Assembly: GCA_036388475.1 (NCBI GenBank)
Contig: DASVRT010000094.1
Location: forward strand, 1-64,000
Reading direction: 5' to 3'
Source: JALZHR01 sp036388475
GTDB lineage: Bacteria; Acidobacteriota; Blastocatellia; Pyrinomonadales; Pyrinomonadaceae
Length of the DNA stretch: 64,000 bases
The first letter of the stretch is position 1. The number at the start of each line of letters is the position of its first letter. This document shows positions 7,179 through 16,254 of the stretch, piece after piece. The position numbers and the translations under genes are program-made. The notes under the pieces were generated by a model. The model searched no databases. It saw only the letters and a list, made by a program, of their open reading frames with translations, and was not told the origin of the DNA.

Positions 7179-9986
7179 CTATTTCAAACTCGGCAGAACG
7201 TATTTCACCTGTTCGATTTCCGTCAGGGCGACGAGCTTTTCCAGAGAAATTCGCCCGAAGACTTTATTGTCCTTTTCCGCAACGATTTCAAAACCGAGCT
7301 GTTTCAGTTTCTCCATCGTTGCGGGCGTTTTCTCCGCCAGCCAAATCTGAATCTGCGCTTTGCCGTCGCGAACGAATTTCGCTTCGTTCGCCGTCGCCGG
7401 CGAAACGTTTTTGTCCAGGCGCGCCGCCAAATCCGCCAGCCACAGGTGGAATTTTTCGTCAATCAGTTTTTGCCGTTTCGCGGCGGGCGCGAGCGGCTCA
7501 GGCAGTTTTATTTCTGCGGTCGGCAATTGCATTCTGTCGAGTGTCGCATTAATTTGCGGCTGCGAATTCGCCGGCAGCACGAAATTATAGACAATTATGC
7601 CCGTCACTTTAACGGCGCTGCCGGAAACGAGCGTCGGCTTGAATTTTGCCTGCCGCGCCGCCGCGACCGACGCCTGCTGAAGCAGAGGATGACCGCTGAC
7701 GGCTTGCGCCGAAATCACGCCGCCGGTTTCGTCAATGACGACCTGCACCGCAACCGCGCCCGCCGCGCGCACCGCTCTGGCGGCTAAAGGGTAATTAGGT
7801 TTCGGTAAATTCCCGGCTTTTCCGTTGATTACGCCGCCGGAAATAGTTTTCTGCGTCCGGAGGTTGGAATTCAGCGTGTCCGAAGGCGAATTTGTCACCG
7901 TCTGCGCACTAATATTGATGCCGCTTAAGCCGGTAACATTAACTTGCGCCGAAGAAGGTTTCGGCGTGGCTACAGGTTTGGGATAAACCGTCCTCGCCGG
8001 GACAACGTTTGCGCTTCCATTGCCGTTTCCGTAACCCACGCCGTTTCCACTACCTGAGCCGCCGCCGTTTCCGTTACCCGCTCCCGAACCTGAACCCGTT
8101 CCGAGCGAACTAAGCTCGTCTTCTGCGGCAACGGTTCCCGCCGGCGCGTAAACCGGAACGCGGACTTTGCGCGGTTTGCCGCGATAATTGACGATTTTTT
8201 CTTCGACCGCCACAAAAGATGTAAACTCCGTCAGCAGACGGTAATCCAACCCGATTTTAGTGACGGCGGTTTTCAACTGCGGCGTGACGCGCGTTTCATC
8301 ATTTTCCTTATCCCAGTTGGCAAACATCAAATCGTCGATTTTCTGCCGCGCCCAGAGCGTTGCCAGCGCGTCGTTTTGCGTTTCGGTTTCGGGCAGATTA
8401 AAGGGAATTTCGCGCACGAAATCCTGCCCGCCGACCTTTCCGCGCAGGCGAATCGTGCCGCTCGCGCCGCGCGTGTAGCGACCGTGAACGACGACCGGCT
8501 GGGCGCTGAATAAATCCTTGATTTTCTGCGGGTAAACGTCCGCGACGGGCAAACCGCTCCAGTCAATCGAAACGTCCGTCAAAAGCGGATTGCGGATTCT
8601 TTCGTGAAAACGCCGCGCGGCGGTTGAGCCGTCGTCTTCAAAATCGACGTATTCGACTTCGCCGCGTCCTTCTTTCGCAATATTATCCAGCAAATATCGG
8701 TTAACCGAACTGCCGATGCCGAAAGCGAAAACTCTCGCGTTCTGATGTTTTTTGACTTCATCGATGATTTCCGTATCGTTGCCGACCTCGCCGTCGGTCA
8801 TAAAACAGACGATGCGCAGATGGTTTTGCGCGTCCGAAGGCGCGAGCGCAATCTTGACGGCTTCCATCATTTCCGTTCCGCCGTCGCCGCGCCGCGAATC
8901 CAGAAATTCCTGCGCTTTCCGTAAATTATCGGGCGTGGCGGGAACCGGCTCGTCAAACAAAACGTTCGTGTCGCCCGCGAAAGTTATTAAATTAAAACTG
9001 TCGTTCGGGTAAAGCCCTTCGAGCGCCATTTTCATCGACTCTTTGGCTTTTTCAATCGGAAAGCCTTCCATCGAACCCGATGTGTCGAGGACGAAAACAA
9101 TCTCTTTCGGCGCGACGTCTTCGATTGCAAATTTTTCGGGCGGCGACAGGATTAAGGTGAAAAATCCGCCGCGCGCGTCGCGGTGCGCCAGAACGGCGTC
9201 TTCGATGCGTTTTCCGGAAACGTCGTAACGCAAAACGAAATCTTTGTTCGGAATCGTCGTCTGATTTTTGAGCTTGATATTCGCCTGGTTCGAACTCAGA
9301 TTATAAGTTTCGATTTCGTGCGTTTTCGAGCGGATTTCTTCGACCGGAACGCCCGCGTTCAAGCTGATTTCGATGGAAATATCGTGTCCGGCGCGACTGG
9401 CGGCAATCGCGGGCGGCGAGATTTTCTCGGCGTCTTCCGGCTTTACGGAAGCCGGATTATAACGCGGCGCGACGGTCATCGGAAAAACGAATTCATACGC
9501 GCCGTCTTCATATTTTAAGGTTTCGACGTAGCTGATTTCGACGATGATTTTTTCATTCGGCAGAATGTTGGCGACCGATTGCGTGAAAACGTTCGGGCGC
9601 TCCTGGTCGAGCAGGCTCGCGGTTTTGCCTTCGTTTTTTGCCGTTTGATAAACTTTCTGCGCTTCTTCGCGCCGCATAATCTGACCGCGAATCGTCCTTT
9701 CACCGATTTTCATCGTCATATCGTCGACCGCCGCGCCCGCCGGTAAAGGAAACGTGTAAACGGCTTCGATTGGCTCGTAAAAATTGTTTTCAAACTCCTG
9801 AATGACTTTAACGCGAGTCAGAAAACCGCTGATTTCGGCTTTGACCGCAGTGCCCTTTAAAGGACACGCGCCGAGCTGTTTGCCTTTTTTACCAAAGGCT
9901 TCGAGCGTTCCTTGAGTAACGTCCTGAGCGAAAGACAAGGCGCACAGACACAAAACGAGCGCCAGCAAAAAGGGAACTTTCTGCAT
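7179..9986 (-). CDS. VIT-VWA protein with TonB C-terminal domain
   Basis: 935 residues with a signal peptide (MQKVPFLLALVLCLCALSFA). Domains in order: VIT (~30-165, with FTQSVANILPNEKIIVEISY); VWA (~290-470) with the MIDAS metal-binding motif DTSGS in EIVFVLDTSGSMEGF; a Gly/Ser/Asn linker (~660-700); a TonB-type C-terminal domain (~760-860, LPKPNYPLAARAVRAAG and VIDETGGVISAQAVSGHP); and a ~100-residue C-terminal tail. VIT-VWA proteins are usually surface or periplasmic interaction proteins. A TonB C-terminal domain normally contacts outer-membrane receptors. The combination suggests an envelope protein that couples metal-dependent binding to an outer-membrane partner. A good ribosome site (AAGGAG) precedes the ATG. 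Confidence 0.8.
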   Translation of the reverse strand: MQKVPFLLALVLCLCALSFAQDVTQGTLEAFGKKGKQLGACPLKGTAVKAEISGFLTRVKVIQEFENNFYEPIEAVYTFPLPAGAAVDDMTMKIGERTIRGQIMRREEAQKVYQTAKNEGKTASLLDQERPNVFTQSVANILPNEKIIVEISYVETLKYEDGAYEFVFPMTVAPRYNPASVKPEDAEKISPPAIAASRAGHDISIEISLNAGVPVEEIRSKTHEIETYNLSSNQANIKLKNQTTIPNKDFVLRYDVSGKRIEDAVLAHRDARGGFFTLILSPPEKFAIEDVAPKEIVFVLDTSGSMEGFPIEKAKESMKMALEGLYPNDSFNLITFAGDTNVLFDEPVPATPDNLRKAQEFLDSRRGDGGTEMMEAVKIALAPSDAQNHLRIVCFMTDGEVGNDTEIIDEVKKHQNARVFAFGIGSSVNRYLLDNIAKEGRGEVEYVDFEDDGSTAARRFHERIRNPLLTDVSIDWSGLPVADVYPQKIKDLFSAQPVVVHGRYTRGASGTIRLRGKVGGQDFVREIPFNLPETETQNDALATLWARQKIDDLMFANWDKENDETRVTPQLKTAVTKIGLDYRLLTEFTSFVAVEEKIVNYRGKPRKVRVPVYAPAGTVAAEDELSSLGTGSGSGAGNGNGGGSGSGNGVGYGNGNGSANVVPARTVYPKPVATPKPSSAQVNVTGLSGINISAQTVTNSPSDTLNSNLRTQKTISGGVINGKAGNLPKPNYPLAARAVRAAGAVAVQVVIDETGGVISAQAVSGHPLLQQASVAAARQAKFKPTLVSGSAVKVTGIIVYNFVLPANSQPQINATLDRMQLPTAEIKLPEPLAPAAKRQKLIDEKFHLWLADLAARLDKNVSPATANEAKFVRDGKAQIQIWLAEKTPATMEKLKQLGFEIVAEKDNKVFGRISLEKLVALTEIEQVKYVLPSLK

Positions 9987-10087
9987 AAAATTTTCTCCTT
10001 ATAGGACAAGTTTTCGGTTTTGGAGTTCGCGGACTACATCTGCTTAGACACCGTAAGTCGGCAATTGGTTCCCTGAACGCGCGAAAA

Positions 10088-10139
10088 AAATTCAGTGTGC
10101 AAAATAAAATTACCGGCTTTCGTTTTGCACGCTGAATTT
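10088..10139 (-). terminator. Intrinsic terminator of the small membrane-protein gene
   Basis: Arms AAATTCAGTGTGCAAAA (10088-10104) and TTTTGCACGCTGAATTT (10123-10139) pair over 17 bp with one wobble. On the minus strand a run of T follows. Confidence 0.75.
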
Positions 10140-10166
10140 TAAATCCGGTTGCGAATTTTTCACCGG

Positions 10167-10622
10167 CTATCTTTTGTAGCTCGCGGCGACGAGATTATCG
10201 CGTCCCGGAAAATGCAGAATCGTTCCCAGAATGCCGAGCGCAAACCACAGAAAAAAATATTGATACGAAAAAGCGAAAACCAGCGCCACGCCGAAAAGAG
10301 AAATCGCCTCGCACAAAGCGCAGCCGATAACCATCGCCGTCTGCACCAGCCCGATGTTCTGTCCGGCAATCGCCTGATTCAGATTTTTTCTGCTCAGCAC
10401 AAACGAAAGCGCGAGATTTGAAATCGCCGGCAAAGCAAAAACGATAATTATCATCGCGTTTTCGCCGAGTAAAGGTTTTGAGAAATCAAATTTAAACGCT
10501 TCGGGTTTGGCAAAGTAAATAACGACCGGCAGCAACGCCTGCGAAACGAGCAGCGCAAACCAGATGACGACCAGCGTGCGATGTGCTTGTTCAACGCTCA
10601 TTTTCTGCGGATTTTGATTCAT
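10167..10622 (-). CDS. Small four-TM membrane protein
   Basis: 151 residues with about four hydrophobic segments (TLVVIWFALLVSQALLPVVIYF, ENAMIIIVFALPAISNLALSFVL, GLVQTAMVIGCALCEAISLFGVALVF and YQYFFLWFALGILGTILHF; boundaries approximate). No known motif recognised. It lies 16 nt downstream of the ABC exporter gene on the same strand, so it is probably co-transcribed; a link to the exporter is only positional. Confidence 0.7.
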   Translation of the reverse strand: MNQNPQKMSVEQAHRTLVVIWFALLVSQALLPVVIYFAKPEAFKFDFSKPLLGENAMIIIVFALPAISNLALSFVLSRKNLNQAIAGQNIGLVQTAMVIGCALCEAISLFGVALVFAFSYQYFFLWFALGILGTILHFPGRDNLVAASYKR

Positions 10623-10638
10623 TGCGAAAATCTCCCTT

Positions 10639-12465
10639 TTATTCGGTCGCCGCCAATTCTTCTTCCAGCAGCTGGCGGCGGTAAAGGTCGGCGTATTCGC
10701 CGTCGAGATTCACTAATTCTTCGTGCGTTCCGCGCTCGATAATGCGCCCGTCTTCCAGAACGCAAATCAAATCCGCGTCGCGAATTGTCGAGACGCGATG
10801 CGAGACAATCAAAGTCGTGCGGTTTGCGCGCACGTCGCGCAGATTGTGCAGAATCGTTTCTTCCGTATAAGTATCGACCGCCGAAAGCGAGTCGTCCAGA
10901 ATCAAAATGCGCGGGTTGCGAATGACGGCGCGGGCAATCGCCGTGCGCTGTTTCTGCCCGCCCGAAAGCGTGATGCCGCGCTCGCCGACCATCTGTTCGT
11001 ATTTATACGGGAAACTTTCGATGTCGTTTGCCAAACCCGCAATCTCGGCGGCGCGTTTGATTTCATCGAGTCGCGGGTCGTGGTCGAGAGTCGAGAGTCG
11101 AGAGCCGTTTTCGCCGTCCTGCTTCTTCACTGCCGGTTGCCGACTGCCGATTGCTGATTGCCGGCTCTCGACTCCGAAAGCGATATTTTCCGCCAGCGCG
11201 TCGCTGAACAAAAAAGTTTCCTGCGGCACGAAGCCGATTGATTTGCGAAGCTGTTCGAGCGGATACTCGCGAACGGAAACGTTATCAATGAGAATCGTAT
11301 TTTCCGGCGCGTCCAGCAGGCGCGGAATCAGGCTCACGAGCGTCGATTTTCCGCTGCCGGTTTTGCCGACCAAAGCGACGGTTTTGCCCGGCTCGATTTT
11401 CAAATCCACGTCTTTCAAAACCGGCTTGCCGTTATAGGCGAAAGTCAGATTGCGAAACTCGATGGCGCCTTTAATCGGCGGCTGCGGCTGCACGGTCGGC
11501 TCGTCGCGGATGGTCGGGACGGTTTCCTGAATTTCGTTGATGCGTTTCAGCGAAGCCGTGCCGCGCTGGTAAAGATTAATGACGTAGCCGAGCGCAATCA
11601 GATACCAAATCATCCGCTGCAAATACAAAATAAACGCCGTAAAATCGCCCGCCGTAATCTCGCCGCGCACCGCCATCGGCACGCCGACCGCGACGATAAT
11701 CACAAAACCCAGACCGATAAAGAAAAACAGAAGCGGGCGCATCGCCGCCGCGTATTTGACGAGCGCGAGATTCTGCTTCGCGTATTCGCGGTTGAGAACC
11801 TGGAATTTTTCGATTTCCGCGTCTTCCTGCGCATAAGCCCGCACGACGCGCACGCCCGAAAGATTTTCCTGCGCGGTCGCCGTGATGCCGGAAAAAAATC
11901 CCTGAATCTTTTCAAAGCGAACGTGAATCTGCTGACCTAAAAATTTAACCGTCAGGCTGACGAGCGGCATCGTCAGAAAAAGAAGAAGCGTCAGCCGGAC
12001 GCTGATGCCGAGCAGAATCGGCAGCACGACCAGCAGCGCGAAAATCGCCTGGAACGAATACAAAATCATCGGTCCGACGATTTGCCGGACCGCCGCCAAA
12101 TCGTTGGTCGCGCGCGACATCAGGTCGCCGACGCGATTGTTCTGAAAAAATTCCTGCGGCTGGTTGACGAGCGCGGCGTAATAATCGCGGCGCATATCGT
12201 ATTCGATATCGCGCGAGGCGTTTATCAAAAGCCTGCGCTGCCAGAAAAGAAAAATTCCGCCCGTCAGATTTGCGCCGAGGATAACGAGCGGATAATAGAC
12301 GATTTTCTCCCACGTCACGCCCGCCGTTAAATCGTCAACCGCCTGCCCGACCAGATAAGGCACCATCAATCCGAACAGCATCCCGAACAAAATACAAACA
12401 ATGCCGAGAATAATGCGTCCTTTATACGGCAGAAAATAACGCGAAAATTTTCTAATCTCTTCCAT
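10639..12465 (-). CDS. ABC exporter, fused permease and ATPase
   Basis: About 608 residues from the ATG at 12465 (MEEIRKFSRYFLPYKGR). The open frame reaches 12597, but that extension is translated 7-bp repeat. N-terminal six-TM exporter domain (~1-310). C-terminal nucleotide-binding domain with Walker A GKTGSGKST, signature LSGGQKQR, Walker B ILILDDSLSAVD and H-loop VSHRVS. It matches MdlB/MsbA-type half-transporters that act as dimers in lipid or drug export. Between the Q-loop (VPQETFLFSD) and the signature there is an extra ~30-residue insert (SRQSAIGSRQPAVKKQDG...) encoded by a 7-bp repeat hairpin. Confidence 0.9.
   Translation of the reverse strand: MEEIRKFSRYFLPYKGRIILGIVCILFGMLFGLMVPYLVGQAVDDLTAGVTWEKIVYYPLVILGANLTGGIFLFWQRRLLINASRDIEYDMRRDYYAALVNQPQEFFQNNRVGDLMSRATNDLAAVRQIVGPMILYSFQAIFALLVVLPILLGISVRLTLLLFLTMPLVSLTVKFLGQQIHVRFEKIQGFFSGITATAQENLSGVRVVRAYAQEDAEIEKFQVLNREYAKQNLALVKYAAAMRPLLFFFIGLGFVIIVAVGVPMAVRGEITAGDFTAFILYLQRMIWYLIALGYVINLYQRGTASLKRINEIQETVPTIRDEPTVQPQPPIKGAIEFRNLTFAYNGKPVLKDVDLKIEPGKTVALVGKTGSGKSTLVSLIPRLLDAPENTILIDNVSVREYPLEQLRKSIGFVPQETFLFSDALAENIAFGVESRQSAIGSRQPAVKKQDGENGSRLSTLDHDPRLDEIKRAAEIAGLANDIESFPYKYEQMVGERGITLSGGQKQRTAIARAVIRNPRILILDDSLSAVDTYTEETILHNLRDVRANRTTLIVSHRVSTIRDADLICVLEDGRIIERGTHEELVNLDGEYADLYRRQLLEEELAATE
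11083..11174. repeat. Heptanucleotide hairpin inside the ABC ATPase
   Basis: GTCGAGA three times (11083-11103). Then ACTGCCG GTTGCCG ACTGCCG ATTGCTG ATTGCCG (11129-11163), ending in GCTCTCGACTC, which complements the first array. The reading frame is kept. Confidence 0.85.
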
Positions 12466-12470
12466 AAAAT

Positions 12471-12564
12471 CGTGAATCGTGAATCGTGAATCGCGAATCG
12501 TGATAGAAAATAAAAACTCAGCCTTCCAAATTTTCTGTTTTCGATTCGCGATTTGCGATTCACG
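12471..12564. repeat. Heptanucleotide hairpin between exporter and thioesterase
   Basis: CGTGAAT three times, CGCGAAT, CGTGATA (12471-12505). The complementary CGATTCG CGATTTG CGATTCA CG follows at 12542-12564. It overlaps the thioesterase stop region. Confidence 0.85.
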
Positions 12565-12976
12565 AAATTTTCGAATAAGTCGAAATCGCCGTCGCAATCA
12601 GCTTTTCCTTATCGCTTACCACGTCCGCCGAAACGGTCAAAAGTCGTCTTCCGGCTTTGACGATGCGCGCCGTGCAGACGATTGTTTCGTTGATTACGGG
12701 ACGCAGGTAATGTACCGTCAAATCGACCGTCGAAGCCTTTTCGTGCGGCTCCAATTTGGTAATGACGGCAAACGCCGTCGCCGTGTCAATCAGGGATGCG
12801 GTCGCGCCGCCGTGCAGAATCCCGTGCGGCTGGCGCAGCTCGTCGCGCATTTTCAGCCGCAAAACGGCTTCGCCTTCGCGCAAATCGAGCAGTTCCATCC
12901 CGAGCAGTTTAATATACGGAACTTCGCGGAAGACCGCCCGCGCTTTTTCCAGTAAAGATGTTTCGATTTCACTCAT
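12560..12976 (-). CDS. PaaI-like hotdog thioesterase
   Basis: 138 residues, the normal size for a single hotdog-fold acyl-CoA thioesterase. The core motif PHGILHGGATASLIDTATAFA contains the HGG and the D of the PaaI/YbgC-type active site. VDLTVHYLRPV is the typical following strand. Enzymes of this family hydrolyse aromatic or acyl-CoA thioesters in the cytoplasm. It lies upstream of the ABC exporter on the same strand. Confidence 0.8.
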   Translation of the reverse strand: MSEIETSLLEKARAVFREVPYIKLLGMELLDLREGEAVLRLKMRDELRQPHGILHGGATASLIDTATAFAVITKLEPHEKASTVDLTVHYLRPVINETIVCTARIVKAGRRLLTVSADVVSDKEKLIATAISTYSKIS

Positions 12977-13081
12977 AAGCTCGGTCGGCGGTCGGTTTTA
13001 GCAGGAAGCAGTTTGAATTTGAGCGTTCAACTTCGAAATTTAAAACCGAAGCGCTTGCCGCTCGCCGTCAACTGCCTTCTT

Positions 13082-13813
13082 CTATTCCTGCCGGACGATT
13101 TTATCAAACTCTTCCCTTGAAACTTTCCGAAAATCTTTCGGCGGCGGCTCGAAAAGTTTATCGTCCGCCTGCGTTTGAAAGTTTTTCAGTTCGACCGCGT
13201 AAAGCAGAGTTTTCTGTTCGCCCGCGCGGCTGTAAAATTCCTGCCTGACCGGAATTTTTAAATTTTCGTCAACGTAAATCAGAATCTCGCTCGCGTCCGA
13301 ATTGTTCAAACGCACCAGGAATCTGCGCAAACCGTTTTCCGCGCCGAGATTTTCAAAAGCGGCGGAAGCCTTTGCGTTGAGCCACGCGACGGTCAAAAAA
13401 TCGTTGAAATTTTCGCCGCCTGAGGCAGTCGACGCTCTGTTTAAGACGTTTTCCGTATAAATTTTCTTTTCCCGCGAAATCGAAAAAGCGCGGGTTTCGT
13501 CAATCTGTAAAAATGAGACTTCCGCTTTTTCTCCGGCGGCGAAAATCGCCAGTCGTCGCCCGCCGCTGCGCGCGATAAAAGTTCTGCGCTCGGATTTTTC
13601 GCCGTTTATAAAACTGGAAATGATGATTTCGCTCTGAAAAACTTCCGGCTCTTTGTTTGAAAACGGAATTTCGCTCGGAATTTCCTGCGCGGTAAACGGC
13701 GTCGGGCTGGCGTTTGAATTTTCATCCGCCTTGCGCCAGAATCCGCACGCCGAAAAGCAAATGGAAAAAAAGAGAACGAGGTAAAACAGTTTTGCCGGAT
13801 TTGACGAAAGCAT
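13082..13813 (-). CDS. Putative lipoprotein
   Basis: 243 residues with a lipoprotein signal (LFYLVLFFSICFSACGF, lipobox FSAC). A serine/asparagine-rich stretch (DENSNASPTPFTAQEIP) follows, then a beta-rich body containing ISSFINGEKSERRTFIARSG and later YVDENLKIPVRQEFYS. The strand pattern resembles proteins of the LolA/LppX type, but no specific signature was identified. Anchored in the cell envelope; function unknown. Confidence 0.65.
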   Translation of the reverse strand: MLSSNPAKLFYLVLFFSICFSACGFWRKADENSNASPTPFTAQEIPSEIPFSNKEPEVFQSEIIISSFINGEKSERRTFIARSGGRRLAIFAAGEKAEVSFLQIDETRAFSISREKKIYTENVLNRASTASGGENFNDFLTVAWLNAKASAAFENLGAENGLRRFLVRLNNSDASEILIYVDENLKIPVRQEFYSRAGEQKTLLYAVELKNFQTQADDKLFEPPPKDFRKVSREEFDKIVRQE

Positions 13814-13856
13814 CTGTAAAAGTAAAATTTTATCATACGGATTGGAGAAGCCGACA

Positions 13857-14603
13857 ATGAACCTCTGGTTAATGCAGACAATTTATATTTTAGGCGCGCT
13901 TCTGATTCTGCCGGTCGCGCCGTTTTTGTATTTGCAGGGGCGTTACGTGCGCCGCAAAGTCGGCTTGCTGCCGGACGCGGCGGGCGAGAAAACAGGAAAA
14001 TTCGGCGACGGCGAAGCGGCGGTCAGGCTGCTGGCAATCGGCGAATCGACCGTCGCCGGACTCGGCGCGAAAACGCACGAAACCGCGCTCGCCGGACAAT
14101 TCGCCAGAGTTCTGAGCGAAAAAGTCGGCAAATCCGTGCGCTGGCACGTCATCGGCAAAAACGGCGTGACGGCAAAACGCGCTTTAAAAGAGCTTGTTCC
14201 GCAGATGCCCGCGGGCGAAAAATTCGATTACATCATCGTCGGCTTGGGCGGCAACGACGTTTTAAAGCTCAGCAGTCCTTTAAAGTGGCGGCGCAATATG
14301 ATAAAAATTCTCCGCGTCCTGCGCGAAAAACATCCCGAATCCGTGATTTTTATCACCAACGTCGCGGCGGTCAAACTCTCGCCCGTTCTGCCCGAACCGA
14401 TAAAGTTTATATTGTCCAATCTTTCGCGCCTGCATAACGCGAACATCAAGCAGTTTGTCCGCCGATTCGACAATATTTACTATTACGAGCAGCCCGCAAC
14501 CGTCCCGCCCGATTTTTTCAGCGACGGCATTCACCCGTCCGAAGCGGGCTATAAAGTCTGGTCCGAAGAAATTATTAAAACGATGAGCCGCAATGAATCC
14601 TGA
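13857..14603 (+). CDS. SGNH/GDSL-family hydrolase
   Basis: 248 residues from the ATG at 13857, chosen because GGAGAAG (13844-13850) is a well-placed ribosome site; the open frame starts 15 nt earlier with TTG. An N-terminal hydrophobic anchor (QTIYILGALLILPVAPFLYL) is followed by the SGNH blocks: AIGEST (catalytic Ser), the GLGGND block (Asn) and SDGIHPS (Asp and His). These enzymes are esterases or lipases. The anchor suggests action on the outer face of the inner membrane. It overlaps the next gene by 11 nt. Confidence 0.8.
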   Translation: MNLWLMQTIYILGALLILPVAPFLYLQGRYVRRKVGLLPDAAGEKTGKFGDGEAAVRLLAIGESTVAGLGAKTHETALAGQFARVLSEKVGKSVRWHVIGKNGVTAKRALKELVPQMPAGEKFDYIIVGLGGNDVLKLSSPLKWRRNMIKILRVLREKHPESVIFITNVAAVKLSPVLPEPIKFILSNLSRLHNANIKQFVRRFDNIYYYEQPATVPPDFFSDGIHPSEAGYKVWSEEIIKTMSRNES

Positions 14604-16095
14604 ACTTGCCAAACCCGAGCTGGAAAGTTTTCTGCGCGCGCAGCGGGAATGGCTTTTGGTTTTCTCGTCGGGGAAAAGCTTTCCGCTTCAAAGCGATGAA
14701 ATCGAAATCGCGTTCGAGCGCGAAAAATTATTTTGCGGTTTTATAGGCGAAAAAGGTTTTCAAACGTGGCGAATCGTCGATTATCAATTTGAAAATGAAA
14801 AAATCTCGCTCGATTTAACGCGCAGTTTCGGAAAGGAAAACGAAAAAATCTCGCTTGTGCCGCGCGTTTCGGCGTTCGATTTGAGCCGGGCGGCGGAGCT
14901 TGCGCGAATCGAAAAAGCGCAGAAAATCGCCGCCCTGATTATCGAATCCATTCCGCGGACAAAGCTCGTCCGCGCTGATTTGAACCGGGAAACCGGACGC
15001 TTCGCGCAAATCGTTTTTGAAGATTTACGCCGCCGCCGGCAAATTGCCGCCATCAGCGATGTTTCCGATTCGCTGACGCCGGAAATCCTGGTTTCGGCGG
15101 CGATTTTATGGCTCGAAAAATTGCGGAATCGAAAGAAAAATGCGGTTGAAAACGTTTGGATTTTAGCGGAAAAGAAACGGGCGAAAGATTTGTCGAAGCT
15201 GCACGCTTTGCTCGGCGCAAACTGGAAAGACAAAATAAAGATTTTTGAGATTTCCCGCGCGGGAGCGAAGACGCAAAGCGAAGAATTAAAAGAAATTCCG
15301 GCTTTGTCGATTTCCGATTTATGGCGCGGAAAACCTGCAAAAATTCAAGCAATCGAAAATCTTGAATTGAGTGAAGCGGCGCAGAAAATTATCGAGTTTG
15401 CGCCCGGCGAGATTGATTTTGTCGTCAGTAAAAACGGGGAAACCCTGCGTTTTTCGGGACTCGATTTCGCGCGCGTCCGAAAAATTTCCGGCGAAGAAAA
15501 AACGTGGTTCGGCGTGGAAACGCGAAAGCAGGTTTTGAGCGCGGAAACTTTTGACGAGTTTGTAAAATTGATTGCCGAACTCAAAGCTTATCGCCGTTTT
15601 GATTCATCGAATAAACAGCACGCTTTTTACCGCCTCGCGCCGGAAAGCTGGCTCGAAGCGGTTTTGAGAAAAAACATCAGGCTGCTGGACGCGAATCTGA
15701 TTTTATCGCCGCTTTATCAACAGTTTCGCGCCGAACGCGGGCATATAGATTTGCTTGCTTTGAGAAAGGACGGTCGGCTGGCGATTATCGAGCTAAAAGT
15801 CGCGCCCGACCGCGCCGTTATTTTTCAAGCCGCCGATTACTGGCGCAAAATCGAGCTGTTGAGAAGAAGCGGCAACCTGCAAAAAGCGAAAATTTTCGGT
15901 GATGCTGAAATTTCTGACGCGCCCGCGCTGGTTTATCTCGCCGCGCCGACGCTTTCGTTTCATCGGGATTTTTCGTTTTTGGCGCAGACGGTTTCGGACG
16001 AAATCGAGATTTACCGTTTTGATTTAAACGAAAACTGGCGCGAGCGTTTGAAGGTTTTGCGCAGAGAGAAATTAACCGCAGATGAACACAGATGA
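14593..16095 (+). CDS. Protein with NucS-like PD-(D/E)xK nuclease core
   Basis: 500 residues. The C-terminal ~120 residues contain GHIDLLALRKDGRLAIIELK, with candidate catalytic D386, E400 and K402. This spacing and wording closely resemble the catalytic core of NucS/EndoMS mismatch endonucleases and related restriction-like nucleases. The N-terminal ~350 residues, rich in K, E and R, match nothing I recognise and are much larger than the NucS N-terminal domain. It overlaps the SGNH gene by 11 nt, indicating translational coupling. The nuclease assignment is inferred from the motif alone. Confidence 0.55.
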   Translation: MNPELAKPELESFLRAQREWLLVFSSGKSFPLQSDEIEIAFEREKLFCGFIGEKGFQTWRIVDYQFENEKISLDLTRSFGKENEKISLVPRVSAFDLSRAAELARIEKAQKIAALIIESIPRTKLVRADLNRETGRFAQIVFEDLRRRRQIAAISDVSDSLTPEILVSAAILWLEKLRNRKKNAVENVWILAEKKRAKDLSKLHALLGANWKDKIKIFEISRAGAKTQSEELKEIPALSISDLWRGKPAKIQAIENLELSEAAQKIIEFAPGEIDFVVSKNGETLRFSGLDFARVRKISGEEKTWFGVETRKQVLSAETFDEFVKLIAELKAYRRFDSSNKQHAFYRLAPESWLEAVLRKNIRLLDANLILSPLYQQFRAERGHIDLLALRKDGRLAIIELKVAPDRAVIFQAADYWRKIELLRRSGNLQKAKIFGDAEISDAPALVYLAAPTLSFHRDFSFLAQTVSDEIEIYRFDLNENWRERLKVLRREKLTADEHR

Positions 16096-16254
16096 ACACG
16101 AGATATTTAACGGGATGGACCGGATATACAGGATGCAAACTTTTTTATTCAAAAGTTTTAAGTAAAACTCAGATGTTGATTTGAAAAACAATTTATCCTG
16201 TAAATCCTGTCTATCCTGTTTGAATTATCCTGATCAATCCGCGGTTAATTTTCT
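16071..16254. repeat. Intergenic hairpin with CCTGT words
   Basis: ATTAACCGCAGAT (from 16071) faces ATCCGCGGTTAAT near 16250. The interior holds TACAGGAT words opposed by TAAATCCTGTCTATCCTGTT. It spans both stop codons of a convergent gene pair. Confidence 0.7.

Noticed and set aside
12466..12597. N-terminal extension of the ABC exporter
   Set aside because: Encoded by the CGTGAAT repeat and upstream leader; the native start is the ATG at 12465.
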